Source of the DNA: Trichostrongylus colubriformis
Lineage: Eukaryota; Nematoda; Chromadorea; Rhabditida; Trichostrongylidae
Assembly: GCA_963978905.1 (NCBI GenBank)
Contig: OZ022256.1
Span: forward strand, 49,710,001 to 49,774,000
DNA length: 64,000 bases
Direction: 5' to 3'
The notes under the pieces are model-generated. The model saw only the letters and a list, made by a program, of their open reading frames with translations. It made no database searches and was not told where the DNA came from. A program made the position numbers and the translations under genes. This document shows, piece by piece, positions 48,011-60,063 of the stretch; positions within the stretch are counted from its first letter, which is position 1, and every line of letters begins with the position of its first letter.

Positions 48011-48459
48011 TTTACTAAACTTCCATGACTAGGGCTACCAAATTGGTTTTCAGCCGTGCCATGTTCTGGTTGGTGTGATGATAATACTATTTTAAGTGCT
48101 TCTTTCAGACTGTATGATTTCCTATCACCAGAAAAAAGTGATAAAACAGCAAATCATCTAGTAATCGTTCCAACTTCTTGAATATTTTGATAACATTTAT
48201 AATTTACATCTCGCTGTCCATCCGCATGCTCTTTTGGACGTGTAATAAATAAATGTGTGGTATGACCGCTCATTTTGGGCGGAGTTTCCGTCACACTTTC
48301 CGTTTAGTGCTCCCATCCTTTTAAAAAGTTATTTTGCAACTTTTAGGCCTTCCACCAGTATCATTACTTGTTACGGATCTTATTTATGAACAATTTATCC
48401 ATGGGAGGATGTGAAAAGCGCCGATTAGCAGACTACGCGAGATGGCCGCAGAGCCAGTA

Positions 48460-48477
48460 TGCTGCTGCTGCTGCTGC
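48460..48477 (+). repeat. TGC microsatellite
   Basis: Six tandem TGC units. Confidence 0.85.
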
Positions 48478-48655
48478 CTAATCAGTATGTATGTTGAGCC
48501 TAATCGGGATACTCATTAATTTTGCCTTGTGGCTGGCAGGCCGGCTAGCTGGGTGGCTGGGGCGTGTGTGTGTATGTATGTGCGTTAGACAATGTCGAAT
48601 GCAAATGATCCACCCATTTCCAACACCACTTTCATCGATTTCAATCTCATTTCAG

Positions 48656-48694
48656 CCACAGAATGGAAACTTCGCAGGGACGTTTTCACACCAG
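48656..48694 (+). CDS. possible extra 5' exon of the RASGEF1 gene
   Basis: ATCTCATTTCAG is followed by 39 open bases (PQNGNFAGTFSHQ) and a donor-like GTTAAT. The segment starts and ends in phase 0, compatible with the exon beginning at 49448. The N-terminus of this family is variable, so homology cannot decide. It may equally be chance. Confidence 0.2.
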
Positions 48695-49224
48695 GTTAAT
48701 GTCCTTCATAAATCATTATCACATTTATTTCACCCGGAAATCCTGTTTTTTCTTTACAGCCGGGAATTCAACCATTAATCTCCGCGAACTTCTCGTCGTG
48801 CATCTCAGCTGTCAGCGTTGTTTTGTCGTTCAAACATCCAATTAGGGCGTAATTATTCGAGTAACCAAGTAAATTATTCGAAGAATCAGTCAGTAAATAA
48901 ACAAATGAATGGGCTTGTGGGTTCACTGCCAATTTTTTTATTTGTATAAAAGCGTTGAGCCGTTTTTGGAAATGTGCCGTGAACTCTTTCTCCATTGGCA
49001 ATTTTGTCGAATAATTTGTACTGCGCTGTATTTCTAAAAACTTTGATCTAATCAGAAAATTTTTCTAAAAATCGAAACATTTCATCTATAAAAGCGGCGT
49101 ACTAGCTTGTTTTATCAAGGTATCCATGGAATTGATGCATGAAAATTATTGTGAATAGTGACTTTAGTTTATTTTGTCCGATATCTGGATAGGTAGAGTA
49201 AGACCTTCACATTAAATGTTCATC

Positions 49225-49352
49225 CTTAGCCGCCTACGCAAAGGCTAGACCAGGCCGCGTGCGGTTGCGATGCGTATACACGTAGCGCGACCGTCGCGCG
49301 CCGTAGGTATTGTGGCAACGAAGACGAAGAGTCGATTGGCAAACTGTGTTAT
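49225..49352 (-). repeat. dispersed repeat H, copy 2
   Basis: It matches 45209-45352 (GGCCGCGTGCGG, GCGATGCGTATACAC, GGCAAACTGTGT). It lies about 100 bases upstream of the first RASGEF1 exon. Confidence 0.55.
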
Positions 49353-49439
49353 CAGACTGTATCTTCTCAGTTGATATTGGAGTTTCATTCATTACGTATT
49401 GACGGCAACATGTTTTCATTGTCAACTTACAATAAGATA

Positions 49440-49451
49440 ATTTTCAGGGCA
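49440..49451 (+). promoter_or_regulatory. probable spliced-leader acceptor at the RASGEF1 start
   Basis: AATTTTCAG ends at 49447 and the ATG begins at 49451, a spacing typical of nematode SL trans-splice sites. If this is a trans-splice site, the protein starts here and the 48656 segment is not used. Confidence 0.45.
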
Positions 49452-52400
49452 TGTTGGCCTCATCGCCGATGATGACATCATCGACGAAACGTCGCGATAT
49501 CGAGCTGAATACACATCGAAGCGATAAGTTTGAACAGAATGTGAGTTGACAATTTGATTTTCGCCTGATCTAAAATTGCAGATTGCTCAACCCAAATCTG
49601 ATATCTACTCAAATCTTGATTTGATATGAACAGCCCAGAAACGCTTGAGAAATTTTCCAAAAATAGAATTATTTACGGCTAGCATCTGATATTCTCTAAT
49701 TGCGCAGTAGAAAGAAACAGGGCTAGTTTTTCTCTTGTTGAATTTCGCTAGGTTTTTGACACTCCTATTCCGATTGTGGGAATTCAAATAAGCATCCTAT
49801 CCATCGTTCGTCAATTTATACTTTACAACTTATTAAATTGCTAAAATTTCAGGATATCGTCGTGGATGCGTTGGGCAATGTGCTCAGTGGCTCACCTGAA
49901 GCACTGATCGCACGTTTGCTACCCACTCGAAACAGCACGGCGGACACTAACTATATGTTCAGTTTACTGCTTAATTTACGTACCGTAATGTCTCCCGAGG
50001 AACTTATGCAGAAAATCGTTCAGGTAAGCTCTCGTCTAGAACTGAACTCAAATTTCCTACAGGTTCACTACAGTTACTTGAACTTATGAAGACTTTCTTT
50101 CCTTGGCGAATGTGCTAGGACTGCGCGGAAATGCCGTGAGCTCAAAGTGGCGTCGCTACCGCTCGCATGGTCAGGGATCGAATCTTCAGTAATACTCCAT
50201 TTCCTGGTCTCAATAAATTTATAGCACACTCACTAGAAAGATACAGTTTTGAAAACATGAATTTGTACGTCGGCTGGCCCGGAAAGTCATTTCACAGCCC
50301 ATTTTGCCCATTCATGTTTCCCTACCTTTTTAATGAAATTATGATGCATGGCGTATACTACAAGAACCTTTTCCTCCATGCAATTAGCGGTAATGGGACG
50401 AAAATGTTCTTTTTAAGTGCGTTTCAGATAACTCGATTAACTTTTTCTTGTGAAGTAATCTATGCGGGCTGTTTTTATAGCAAAGAACAAAAAAGTTTTG
50501 GCATCGGGTCAAGTAATGTCGAACTGGAGGCTCTACCAGCTTAATTCTCTGCTATATTGCGAAATGTTCATTTTCGTCTATGACGCTTCCCTGGAGGAAT
50601 CCCCAGAAGTGACATATTGGCAGTTGACGCATGACACTTATGACAGAATCAATGAGGAATTCCCGAAGGGATATGCCGCCATTGAGAAAAACTTCGATTT
50701 CTTTTATCACGATGAAAATGCGAGCTGAATTTTATAATGATTGAGGATCTGTGGGAGGCCGGTATCTGTGCGGAAAATTCTACCGGATGGGAGGGGAGGG
50801 GGGAGTTAGGTTCATCATAGCCGCCTAAGATTGATGGATGTTCAGGATGTCAGGCTGGTATACCGTAACTAACATCAGCTGCTTTCCAAGTAATACTAAC
50901 GCCAAATGCAGTACAAATCTGCTGTAATGGCATGCAATACCCCCAACCATTCGCGAAAAACTTCAGAAGGGAAAGCCCACGATCTTTTTTGAAAAACTCA
51001 TTTTCACTTGGTACTGCTGGTTCTACTGGATTCACCCAATTTCACTATCGTGCACTGCTTTGATTTTTTTATGCCTCAAGTTAGTTAATTGGCCTGCAAA
51101 AAAATGTTCGATTACGGTCCACCACTTTGATGTCCTGCACTTACAGTTACACCGTAGTTTGCTCTGCAAGCAAGGTACGTATTCGAATAATTCTTTACAA
51201 GTTTGAGTGGAAGTAGGATGCGAAAATCATTCCAGAACGAACGCCTAGTTCGTGCATCTTTCAAATTTTTTTCTCATTGATTGTTGTTTATTTTATATTT
51301 GTTTGTTACTTATTTTTCATGTGATCGTTTTTATGTTTCAGCAATGCATGTTCACACAAAACGCCGATGCAGTGAATTTCTGTCGTGAAGGTAGAGATCG
51401 AATGTTCTCACATTTACTTCGACTTTGCCGTGAATGGGTTACCAGCATACCGCATGACTTCAAAAGTGAACATATGCGAACTAGGTATGGGAAGTTTAAT
51501 GATTTTTTTGTTGGGAATGATTTTAGCACTTTTTTCGAAAACACAACTTCTTAGTGAAGATCTATTTTTATGTTTCGCTTGCAAGTATATTTTTCATAGA
51601 AAGTGCTTGAACATGACTTATTGAGAAATAGAAATAGAAGTTCTATAATAGATTATCGTGGAAACTTAGTGTATGTCATGGTGATGTTTTGAGAGGAACA
51701 GTATCAATCGATCTCGTGCTTTAAGTTGTTATTGAAGGCACTCCCACAACAATCAGATCAGTCGACTCACCTTCTTGAGTAATGGGTAAGTATCCAAGCT
51801 GCGTAATTTTCGCGCAGCCATGGTACGCCATTACGGTACCACACCAGCTCAACCCACTCCGACCACACCCACTTGCTAGTTGACCTGTAAGAAAGCTGAA
51901 GTGGGTGCGGTCGGAGTGGGCTCGGGCAGGTGTAGCACCGTGATATGGCACCGTGGCGGCTCAAAAAAGGTGCAGCCTGGACAGTTACCCAAGGAACAAC
52001 TTACCCAATAGGGTGAGTTGACTTATGTGGCTATCGTGGAGTGTGCCTTTGAATGGATGCGTTGAAGGCTGATAAAAACGATGCTTCTTGCTAATCACAT
52101 CTTCGGCCACATTCACAGCACTCTTTAGCCACATCGATCAGGTATTCGATAACCTGGAAACATCAGATGTATTCCAAAGGGGCCAAAAAGAGGCCAAAGA
52201 TTTGGTAGAGGGTGTGAGGTTCGGCGAGAGGATCGGCGAAGACGGTAGAAAGACGAGACGACTGTTATGATCATTTCTATATAGTTGTTATTACATATTA
52301 TTTTACCACATAACATTTTTGTATTACTTGGTATTTATATTTACGTATATTTCATATTTGAGTTGTATAATTTATGAAAATTTTATATTGTAAAAGTGAA

Positions 52401-55400
52401 ACGTTCTTTGCAATGCTCTTCGTTTTTTTTTCAGGTTAAGCGAATTACTAGGATTGTGCGCAGTTGATCGAACGTACAAGCAAAGGGCGGCCGATCTGCA
52501 GACGAATCTTCGATCCACTGTACGAATTCGATATCCCACAATTTTATATGCCTTTTGCTCCAATTCTGATTATTCCTTTGGGATTTTCTGCTATATTTGC
52601 TTTATATCTTTCAGTTGAACAAAATGGATCGATATAATAAAGCCGTGAAGAATCTTCAAAAAACCTTGGCCGAGAACACACAAAGGCCAATTCAGTCGGA
52701 TGTCATGGTAAGTGAGCCTTGCTATTGAGTTCAAGGCCTCACCTTTGTTTCTGTCGTTTATCTCATTAACGTTCAAGATGTTTTTCCCAAAATTCACGTG
52801 TTGGGCAATTTTTGGCATTATGTATATAAGAATTCTGAGCAATTTGTAATCCTTTTTCACAAGTAGCTGCATGGGGCGTGGTCTGTAAATGGAGGCGGAG
52901 TTCACAAAATGTGTTGTGCACTCTGGTCCTCTTCATATTTTGTCTGAAATATTAAAAACATACAGCACTCGCTTGATACTTTCAATATTAATTATTTAGT
53001 GCGGTTTGATTACGGTCTGTCCAGAACCGAAAACTATCGCACAGCAGCTAACACACATAGAATTGGTATGTTTGAACCTAAAATTTGATTACTTTATTGA
53101 GATTGTTTTTTGTTGATTATTTACAAATAATCACGATTGTCTGACCATTATTGTTTTGTTTGATGTTCTTTGAGTACTGTTTTGATAAAATAATCTACAA
53201 TTAATCAGTACGTGTTCAGGAGCGATTCAGTATGGTGGGGGTCGACGAGATTCTGCTGGCTTTGGCGAATAACGATCTCGCCGATTTGGGTCGAAATAGA
53301 GTATGTTTATCTTGAAACTGTGTTCTTAATCAATGCACTTTGAATATTGCTGATTTTTATGGTTGAACTACCAATGACACTTAAGGATACTCACGTGTAA
53401 TAGTGGTACTCCCATAAATGTAGAAGCAAATTTCGCGCACAAAAGTCCCTTTTTTCACAAGTACTTGTTGAAATCCAAAAATTACATACTGATGAATTCA
53501 AAAAGAACGTAACAGCACGGTCGTTTAGAATGGCCCGATGGGTTCTATCGCCTTTTATGTGGAATGGTTCAATCGACTATCCTCGTTTGCTGCCACAGAA
53601 GTATTACGCCAGCTGAAAAAGAAGCATCGAGTTGAGGTCGGTTGAGTGGTCGGCCATATGAGAACCTGGAAAACTCAGACTATCAGGTATGATGCTGAAG
53701 GGGCCGATGCGGCGTCGCGCGAGCGACGCACTCGACATTTTCACGATGAGCGCAGTGGGGAAGCAAATATGAGTGTAACGTGGGGCGACAACGTGTCGGC
53801 TCCTTCTGCACCAAACCTCAGCATGTAGAGTCGAAAATGAAGCAGAGTTCAATGAGTGACAAATTATTGGAAACTGGATATCCCTTTCTTGATTCTTGAA
53901 TTTCGCAAAAATTCTGATTTTTTTCCTAGCCGCTACAGCACCTTCAATGCCAAATTTTTTACTGATAATTGTGCATCTTTCTGAAGCTCTGATGATTCCA
54001 GGTTATCGAATACCTAATCGATGTCGCCAAAGAATGCTGTGAAATTGGCAACTTCAACAGCTTAATGGCTATCGTGGCTGGACTTTCATTACCAGCTGTC
54101 ACCAGGTTAAAACGAACTGTAAGTTTTGGAATTACATGGATTTAAGTGGTTTGAGTGGTGTTAGGGGTGGCTCAAGGAAGGACAATGGGTTGCTTCATGG
54201 CTAGCCCTCAGATTCTAAGCTCATTCGATCACCACGCCTTCTCTAATCTTCACTGTACCCTCAAAGCAGTTTCCAAAAGCTTATATCGATGTTAAAGGAT
54301 AAAGTTCTCGCCATCACTCACCGCTTGTTGGGATGCGCTGCGCATTCAGTTCCATTCAGAATAGTGGTGGCAGGTGAATATGATTTGGCCTATACAATGA
54401 CTTGCGGAGGCCAGCCGATGTACAAGTCAGTGCTTTCATCCTCCCGGACGAGTCTGGTACCAGTTCACCGGCTCGGCGGGGAGATGGAAGGCTTGGTTGG
54501 CGTGACGGGCGGTGATGCGGGATTTGATCCTCGTACCATGAGAGTGGTCGTGCACCCCACTTGTCACTACACGACCTCTGCCCAATAGCGGTGTTTTGAG
54601 ACTCTGTTTTAGAAGTAGTTGAAGGAGCACTTAACGAAAAGATCCACCGGTGGCGTACAGAATTCCACAGGGGTACCCTGGCTGGAAAAATTACATTTTA
54701 AAACAACAAACAAAACAACAATAACAACTTCGAACTTGTAGAAAGGGGTCAAATGTATGGAATTGCTCCAAAAGCTGGTGACTACCGATTTATTCCATTT
54801 TCTGATCTTTTATTATTCCCCATCTGCTCTTCGAATTTATCTTCATTTCTGTTTCAGTGGTCACGAGTGGAAAAGTCAAAATTGGAAATTCTCCAACATC
54901 AACTGGATCCTACTGGTAACTTTCTGTCGTATCGTGCTACCATGAAAGCCGCTCAGTGGCGAGCTGAGACCGTTGGCAGCTCTCAAAAGGTATTTTCTTT
55001 GGAAGTAGGGTGTTTTTTAATAATACATAGTGGTTGTCTAGTATTCAGTACAAAAAATAAATAAAACGAAAACCATGAAAGAAAAAGAGAGGGAGAAGAA
55101 ACGTGAATAAATATGAATGATTCGATTGATTTCAGATTGTGATTCCGTTTTTTGTGCTGCTGTTGAAAGATTTGTTTCTCGTCTATCATGGCAGTGTACG
55201 AACGCTTCCGAATGGTCATTTGAATTTTGTGGTCAGTTGCTTTTTCATGTTGTGCCGGTCATAATTAACGATGCGGTTTAGCTGAGCAGCTGACACTTTG
55301 TACTATAACACTTCAGAAAAACGAAAAATAAATCAGTTAAAGTGAGAGTAGTTTGAAGACAATCAATCAAAAGTGTGACTTTTGACGGATTGCTTTCGAA

Positions 55401-57077
55401 AAATCGGAGACATGGTCTAGACAGGTTTCAGTCATAAACTGCACTTTTGGTGAAGAATTACACTATGTTTTCATAGTATTGCTACGGCGATTGGCCTTTT
55501 GCCACGGTCGGAGCATATTTATTGCCGGCTGTCGCGGGAATTCTCCAATTGAGCTGGCTAGCCTTGAAAAATTGGCGATTCTTCAAAAAAAAAAATCCGG
55601 GGAATTGATAGTTTTTGAGAATACGATGGGCTGGAACCGACTCGAACAAGGTCGAACTTGGTGCCGAATAAATTCTGCGAAGAGCACAACCGTCCAAAAA
55701 TGGGTCTCCGCTATGACCTTTCTCGGGAATTTCATGAAAAATGTGGTCCTCTATCCCTCCTCCCTAACGGTCTTTTCCTCCCGTTCGACACCTTCAAGAC
55801 CGCTGCCGCAGGGCGGTTTGTCTCCTAGCGAGGTCGTCAATCGTTAGTCATACCACTGCCTTCTAGTACAAAATACGATCATGGAGTGGTGTTTTTTTGA
55901 GAGAGATCGACCGATCGGTCCATAATCTTCTCAACGGTGCATGAACCTCCTTAGTGGACGTGGGTGTCGTGCCCTTTTACTGAGGAATTTCAAAAAAAAA
56001 AAAATGGCACTCCTCCTGCCCAAAAGGGAACCCCCACTTTCCTACCCAAAAACGACTCCCCGTCGAGGATTCCTTGACGAAGATCTGTACCCTGACTCCG
56101 AAAACCGTCGTAGTTGATTGCTTTAGGAACCCTGGCTCGTCACCTAAGAGTCCTTCTTGCCTGAAGAACCCTCGAACAGATCTCTAAGCTAGTTGCAGAG
56201 GTTTGAGAGGGTAAAAGCGATTATTATGTGCAATTCGATCACACAGATCATTGTATGGGTTAAATAGGCATTCACTCTTAACTAGCATATGTAAGGAAAT
56301 CGAATACATGGCGAGATTCTACGAAAGCCTTGATCAAAGCGAAAACTTTTTTGTTTTCTTTGAAATGCAAAAGGCAAACAATCAAGTCAAACGATCTGTT
56401 TTCCTCATGAAGTACAGGCGGTTGTTTCAGGCGTATTCACAAATAGCAGAACAACTCCGGTCGGTTGTCAAATGGAAAGGGGCCAGCTGTTCGTTCCCCA
56501 AGAACGCTTCTGTCTTACAGTACTTGCTAGTTTCCCTGCTCTACGGCGAAAGAGGTAATTTGGCACATTTGTTTACACCTTATATTTTCGACAAACAAAA
56601 ATGAAATCAGATGTGCGGGAATACTGTAGAAGGGGAGCTTACAAACGGTGGAAGGTTATCAACTAACCATAATTACTGTTCGCATTTTTTTTGTTAGTAA
56701 GAGACCTTAACTCGAATTAAAAGGGGTTCAAAGGAACGGAAGGGAGTCATCTGGGATCTTATGCAGCCTCAAATTGGTATCGATACGATGTTAAAATTCT
56801 TTTTTTTTTCTTTCTTTTTCTTTCTTCTCTTTTTTTGAAAACAGTGTACTTCTTTCTATCCCCAAAGGAACCTTTCATCGTTACCCTATAATAAATATCT
56901 CCGATACTAATTTTCCAGTGACCGCAGTGAAATGATCAATAATTCGGCTATTGCCATAAAAAATGGTCGATTCTCTGTACCTTTTTGATTTCAGAATCCA
57001 TGCTGGCATCGTTCGAGTGTGAACCGGCTGAGAGTAACTCTGAACGCGAACAATTGAAAAAGTTGAAAGTTCGTTAA
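49451..57077 (+). CDS. Ras guanine-nucleotide exchange factor, RASGEF1 family
   Basis: Thirteen exons: 49448-49540, 49853-50023, 51342-51484, 52435-52519, 52615-52707, 53000-53065, 53220-53300, 53529-53636, 54002-54118, 54858-54989, 55136-55231, 56431-56554, 56995-57077 (TAA). All phases close, giving 462 residues, near the 470-480 of vertebrate RASGEF1A/B/C. The REM (RasGEF N) region covers about 40-150 (LSGSPEALIARLLPT). The catalytic RasGEF domain runs about 195-445, with TIAQQLTHIEL at 206-216, YVEWFNRL at 253-260, NFNSLMAIVAG at 296-306, PFFVLLLKDL at 366-375 and LPNGHLNF at 386-393. Such proteins load GTP on small GTPases of the Ras/Rap group; vertebrate members act on Rap2. No membrane segment or C1 domain is visible. 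Intron 4 has an unusual donor (GTACGA); introns 2, 3 and 9 hold, respectively, a nested reading frame, a MITE and a SINE. The start at 49451 is the least certain point. Confidence 0.94.
50125..50215 (+). repeat. tRNA-like repeat, family S-D copy 2
   Basis: GTGGCGTCGCTACCGCTCGC and GGGATCGAATCTTC are arranged like A and B boxes. It resembles 33040-33115 and lies in RASGEF1 intron 2. Confidence 0.45.
50314..50728 (+). CDS. possible nested two-exon gene in RASGEF1 intron 2
   Basis: Exon a (ATG 50314 to 50389, donor GCG|GTAATG, one base left over) and exon b (acceptor GTTTTTATAG, 50481-50728, ending TGA) join in phase to give 107 codons. The product begins MFPYLFNEIMMHGVYYKNLF and exon b contains EESPEVTYWQLTHDTYDRIN, with strongly coding-like codons (TTC, GTC, GAC, GAG, AAC). 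The 91-base intron is of nematode type. Phase rules out exon b as an alternative end of RASGEF1 exon 2 (phase 0). The start could lie further upstream, since the frame is open from 50167. Family unknown; could be a nested gene or the decayed end of a transposed gene copy. Confidence 0.4.
51732..52052. mobile_element. MITE family G in RASGEF1 intron 3
   Basis: TTGAAGGCACTCCCAC at the left pairs with GTGGAGTGTGCCTTTGA at the right. Further inward GTCGACTCACC pairs with GGTGAGTTGAC. The arms also contain a long palindromic centre (CCACTCCGACC … GGTCGGAGTGG near 51855-51920). It is non-coding and in an intron. Confidence 0.8.
54322..54592 (-). repeat. tRNA-like SINE, family S-A copy 3, in RASGEF1 intron 9
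   Basis: It aligns over its length with 15425-15692. The shared end CCCAATAG at 54583-54590 is the 5' side on the minus strand. It lies between exons 9 and 10 and does not touch splice sites. Confidence 0.72.
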
Positions 57078-58433
57078 CACCCCTAAAGAACAACGTGCTT
57101 ACAGTGTTCATACAGATTTATTCACTAAAATCATTTACACATATCACCAATATTTTTTCCTATCATTGCATTTTCCGTGTGAATAGACTGAGCCCCTTCG
57201 AACTTTGATTTGTGTCGAATAGATTTTTAATAGTTAGTTCATGATGTCTAGTCTTTAATAAGCTTTACCGTATGGGTTTTCACCGTTGTACTTACTGTTT
57301 CGTCTATGATAGCATAGGGTTTCCATACAGATTCGTGAAATTTGGTAAAGATTTTCACATTTTTACTGTGTTTACTATACTACCGCAAGATTTTAATGAA
57401 CTTTTGTAAAGGTTTTTGAATGTATCCGAAAGCTCGTTTATGGCATCAGCAGCCAAGAGCTAAACCTGATAAGGCTTAGTAGTAACGACATCTCAGCTTT
57501 ATGGGCAGTGAAGCTTATTCACTCTGTTGAAAGCTGAATTCGTGTCAGCATTTTGAAATATTCCAAGCCAGGATATTCCAAGGTGGAAAGCCCCAGGAAA
57601 ACAACGTCGGTCGTACTTCTTAACATACTGGGGATGCTGCCCAACGCTTTCTGACCTGTTCCATCAATTATCATCGGGATGGTGCCCGCCTCCTGGCGTG
57701 CACGGGAGGCGTTTGGAATGGAAACGACAAAGAAAAAAGGGAAATGAAAGAAATCTAGATAATGAATGGATCCCGCGACAGGTGAGGCCGCGTTCATGCT
57801 TGACGCCAACAGGGCGTGGCTGCGTTCACAGACAGTGAGGCAGAGTGGCACGGGAGAGGTGCAGAGACGACGTAGGCAGCGAGATAGTGTGGCACAGGTG
57901 GAGACACAGAGACGTGCAGCCACGCTCTGCCGCCAGCACCGCAAAGTATGAACGCGGCTTAGTACGAACGATCCCTTATTCAGTGCCTACGGAACATTGT
58001 AGAGGTCAGACAACACTCCAACCAAGAAGGTTATCAGTCACTCCTTCCCCTATGCAAGACAGAAACTGTTATGCCCCATGTTTACTCGTGGCTGAATGGA
58101 GGGTAATGGGTGAACGCTGCCACGGCGCGGGACCAACGTTAGGCAGAAGAAGGGTGGCACCAATTGGTGATCAAAACGGTTCACGTTGAACAGTGTGCCT
58201 ATGAGCTGTTCAACTGCTTTCAAACTATAATAAATGGTATTTATTGAGCGTTTTTCTTTAGTATGCCAAATAAAGATGAAATATGCTCCTTTCTGATTGC
58301 TGGTTCGGAATCATCTTCTGCTAGTGATCCAACATTGGCAGATGTTTTTTGTTATTGATTACTAATATTCAATGTTTTAAATCACAATATGTATATACAG
58401 TATTATATTTTGACATATGGCTTTAGTAAAAAG
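57078..58433. other. gap between RASGEF1 and the tandem pair
   Basis: No canonical AATAAA is visible close to the RASGEF1 stop. The stretch holds a TIR element (57786-57959). It also holds a block at 58076-58220 that resembles the first intron of the second tandem gene near 60281-60370 (shared CATGTTT.CTCG.GG.TGAATAAGG-like text and TCAAAACGGTTC). No signal-peptide exon for the first tandem gene was found. Confidence 0.5.
57786..57959 (+). mobile_element. short TIR element, family E2 copy 2
   Basis: GGCCGCGTTCATGCTTGACG at the left pairs imperfectly with GCAAAGTATGAACGCGGC at the right. It is an inverted relative of 26605-26777. It sits about where the first exon of the tandem gene at 58434 would be expected by comparison with its neighbour. 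Confidence 0.78.
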
Positions 58434-59442
58434 ACTCAGAGAGAGATGGATCTGAAAGAAACGTCCAAACAATTGGAGCACCTAGCTGATCGCTACTTTG
58501 AAAGACGAGTCACGCCGCAGAATGAACGATCGGATCGCTTGTTCAGTAGAATTGAAAATGTAAGCGCTGCTTATTCACTTTCTATTGATTAGTTTTTGCC
58601 TTAGTATTATTAAAATATCATTAGTTGGACAAAAATCGATGAGCATTTTAAGGACAAAGCGGGTGGATGTGAGGTAGCTGAAAAGTTTGAAAAAAATAAA
58701 ATAAACGAAAATAAGTTCTTACTAACAGTAATTGTGCTATTTTCACATAAAAAATTTTCTGGTCACGAAAGAAAACAGAAAAACCATGCCGGTATAAGTC
58801 AGGCGGAAATCGAGAAGCCTACAAATCGTTAGTGAGGGATAAATCCACGATTTTATGTATTCGTGCGCGATAAAGGTGAAGACCTATCACTATGGCCGAG
58901 CATATTTTAGCGAATACATATTGATATTGATTGGCATTAATTAGTTATTGATTTAACCAAAAAAGTTCACTCTAACAGCAGTTTTCTTCATACACCTCTA
59001 TTTGCTTGCGTAGTACTCGAGTAAACAATGCGCAACACATTCCATTTAGGTCAATTCTAATAGAATCAATCAACAATACACAGGCTGGTACCACTTTTAC
59101 GATGCAATTGTCCATAAAAGTCATTAGCAAATGAACTTCAACCTATTTGTATATTCGATAAATACATACAAGTCCACGCTATGTAATGTAAAAGAATCGT
59201 AACTTTATTTGAAAAATACCATAAAGTCATTGATTGCAAGCTGTGTTCATACTTTTTCTTCTTATTATTTCATATTTTCTACTGAATGTTACATTTTGTT
59301 GCATATTATATTCCTGATTCTTTTTCTTATATATTTTTTTTTACTTCAGAGCGATTATTCAGTACCTACCAGTATCGAGCTCTCTCGGAAGCGCCCTACT
59401 TTTTCATTGCAAACGGAAGATGTTAGCCAAGAAATGACTTAG
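58434..59442 (+). CDS. tandem small-protein gene, copy 1 (5' end not found)
   Basis: Two exons: 58434-58559 (42 codons, donor AAT|GTAAGC) and 59350-59442 (acceptor TTTACTTCAG, 30 codons and TAG), both phase 0. Exon one contains MDLKETSKQLEHLADRYFER. It aligns without gaps to the 42-codon exon at 60848-60973, sharing KQLEHLA, YF and the Glu-Asn end. The second exon reads SDYSVPTSIELSRKRPTFSL then an acidic tail. The 3' splice site at 58433 is weak (AAAAAG); CTTTAG at 58426 is an alternative. No signal-peptide exon was seen upstream, so this copy may be broken by the nearby TIR element, or its first exon may be diverged. No family recognised; the helix-like exon and dibasic RKR could fit a secreted precursor, but that is inference. 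Confidence 0.45.
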
Positions 59443-59589
59443 TAGCTCTTGCCAAGAAGTTACTTAGGTAAAATATTTGAATATTTTAAATGTTGTCGCA
59501 TTCAATTTATTTGAAGCTATAATTGAGCTGTTACCTCAAGGGATAGATTTCCCTCCTTTAGGCTCAGGTGAAAATATCTAATGTCCATA

Positions 59590-59630
59590 GTAGGATGCCC
59601 CCCCCCCCCTCCTCATTGTGATAGCACCTT
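59590..59630. repeat. solo end of family I element
   Basis: A C run followed by CATTGTGATAGCACC matches the right end of 35366-35605, and CCCTCCTTTAGGCTC just upstream matches its interior. No matching left end was found. Confidence 0.55.
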
Positions 59631-60063
59631 ATATAATTAAGATGATCCACAGTTGATATGGTCAAAGACTACTACGCGAATACAACGTGGACAATTCGGA
59701 AGTGAATCACTTCTCGTTTGTTCAGCCGAGGTCGAAAATTCGTGCGACAAATAAGTTATCGTCCTTATCTGACAAAATAATAGGGGCACCTGTGTACACG
59801 AACGTCGAGTAAAACGTATAAATTCGCTTTCTTATAATTGCTTGATCATAAAAGTCATTCTTTATGGCCAGTCCCTTATTTTTATTTTTTTGACATAAGA
59901 CTTAGGTTTAGTGCTAAATAGAGTGTAATGGTTCAGCAATGAAGTTCAAGTGACAGCGGTGAACCTTGGTGATTTGCCAATCACCTCTAATTGATTTTTT
60001 TTTGTAAAAAAATTTGTTATTTTATACTAGGTGACAGAACCTTGCCTTATGTCGTTTGTAGGA

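Noticed and set aside
50481..50728. Alternative terminal exon of RASGEF1
   Set aside because: Exon 2 ends in phase 0, and entering at 50481 in that phase gives an early stop. Phase fits only the local exon a.
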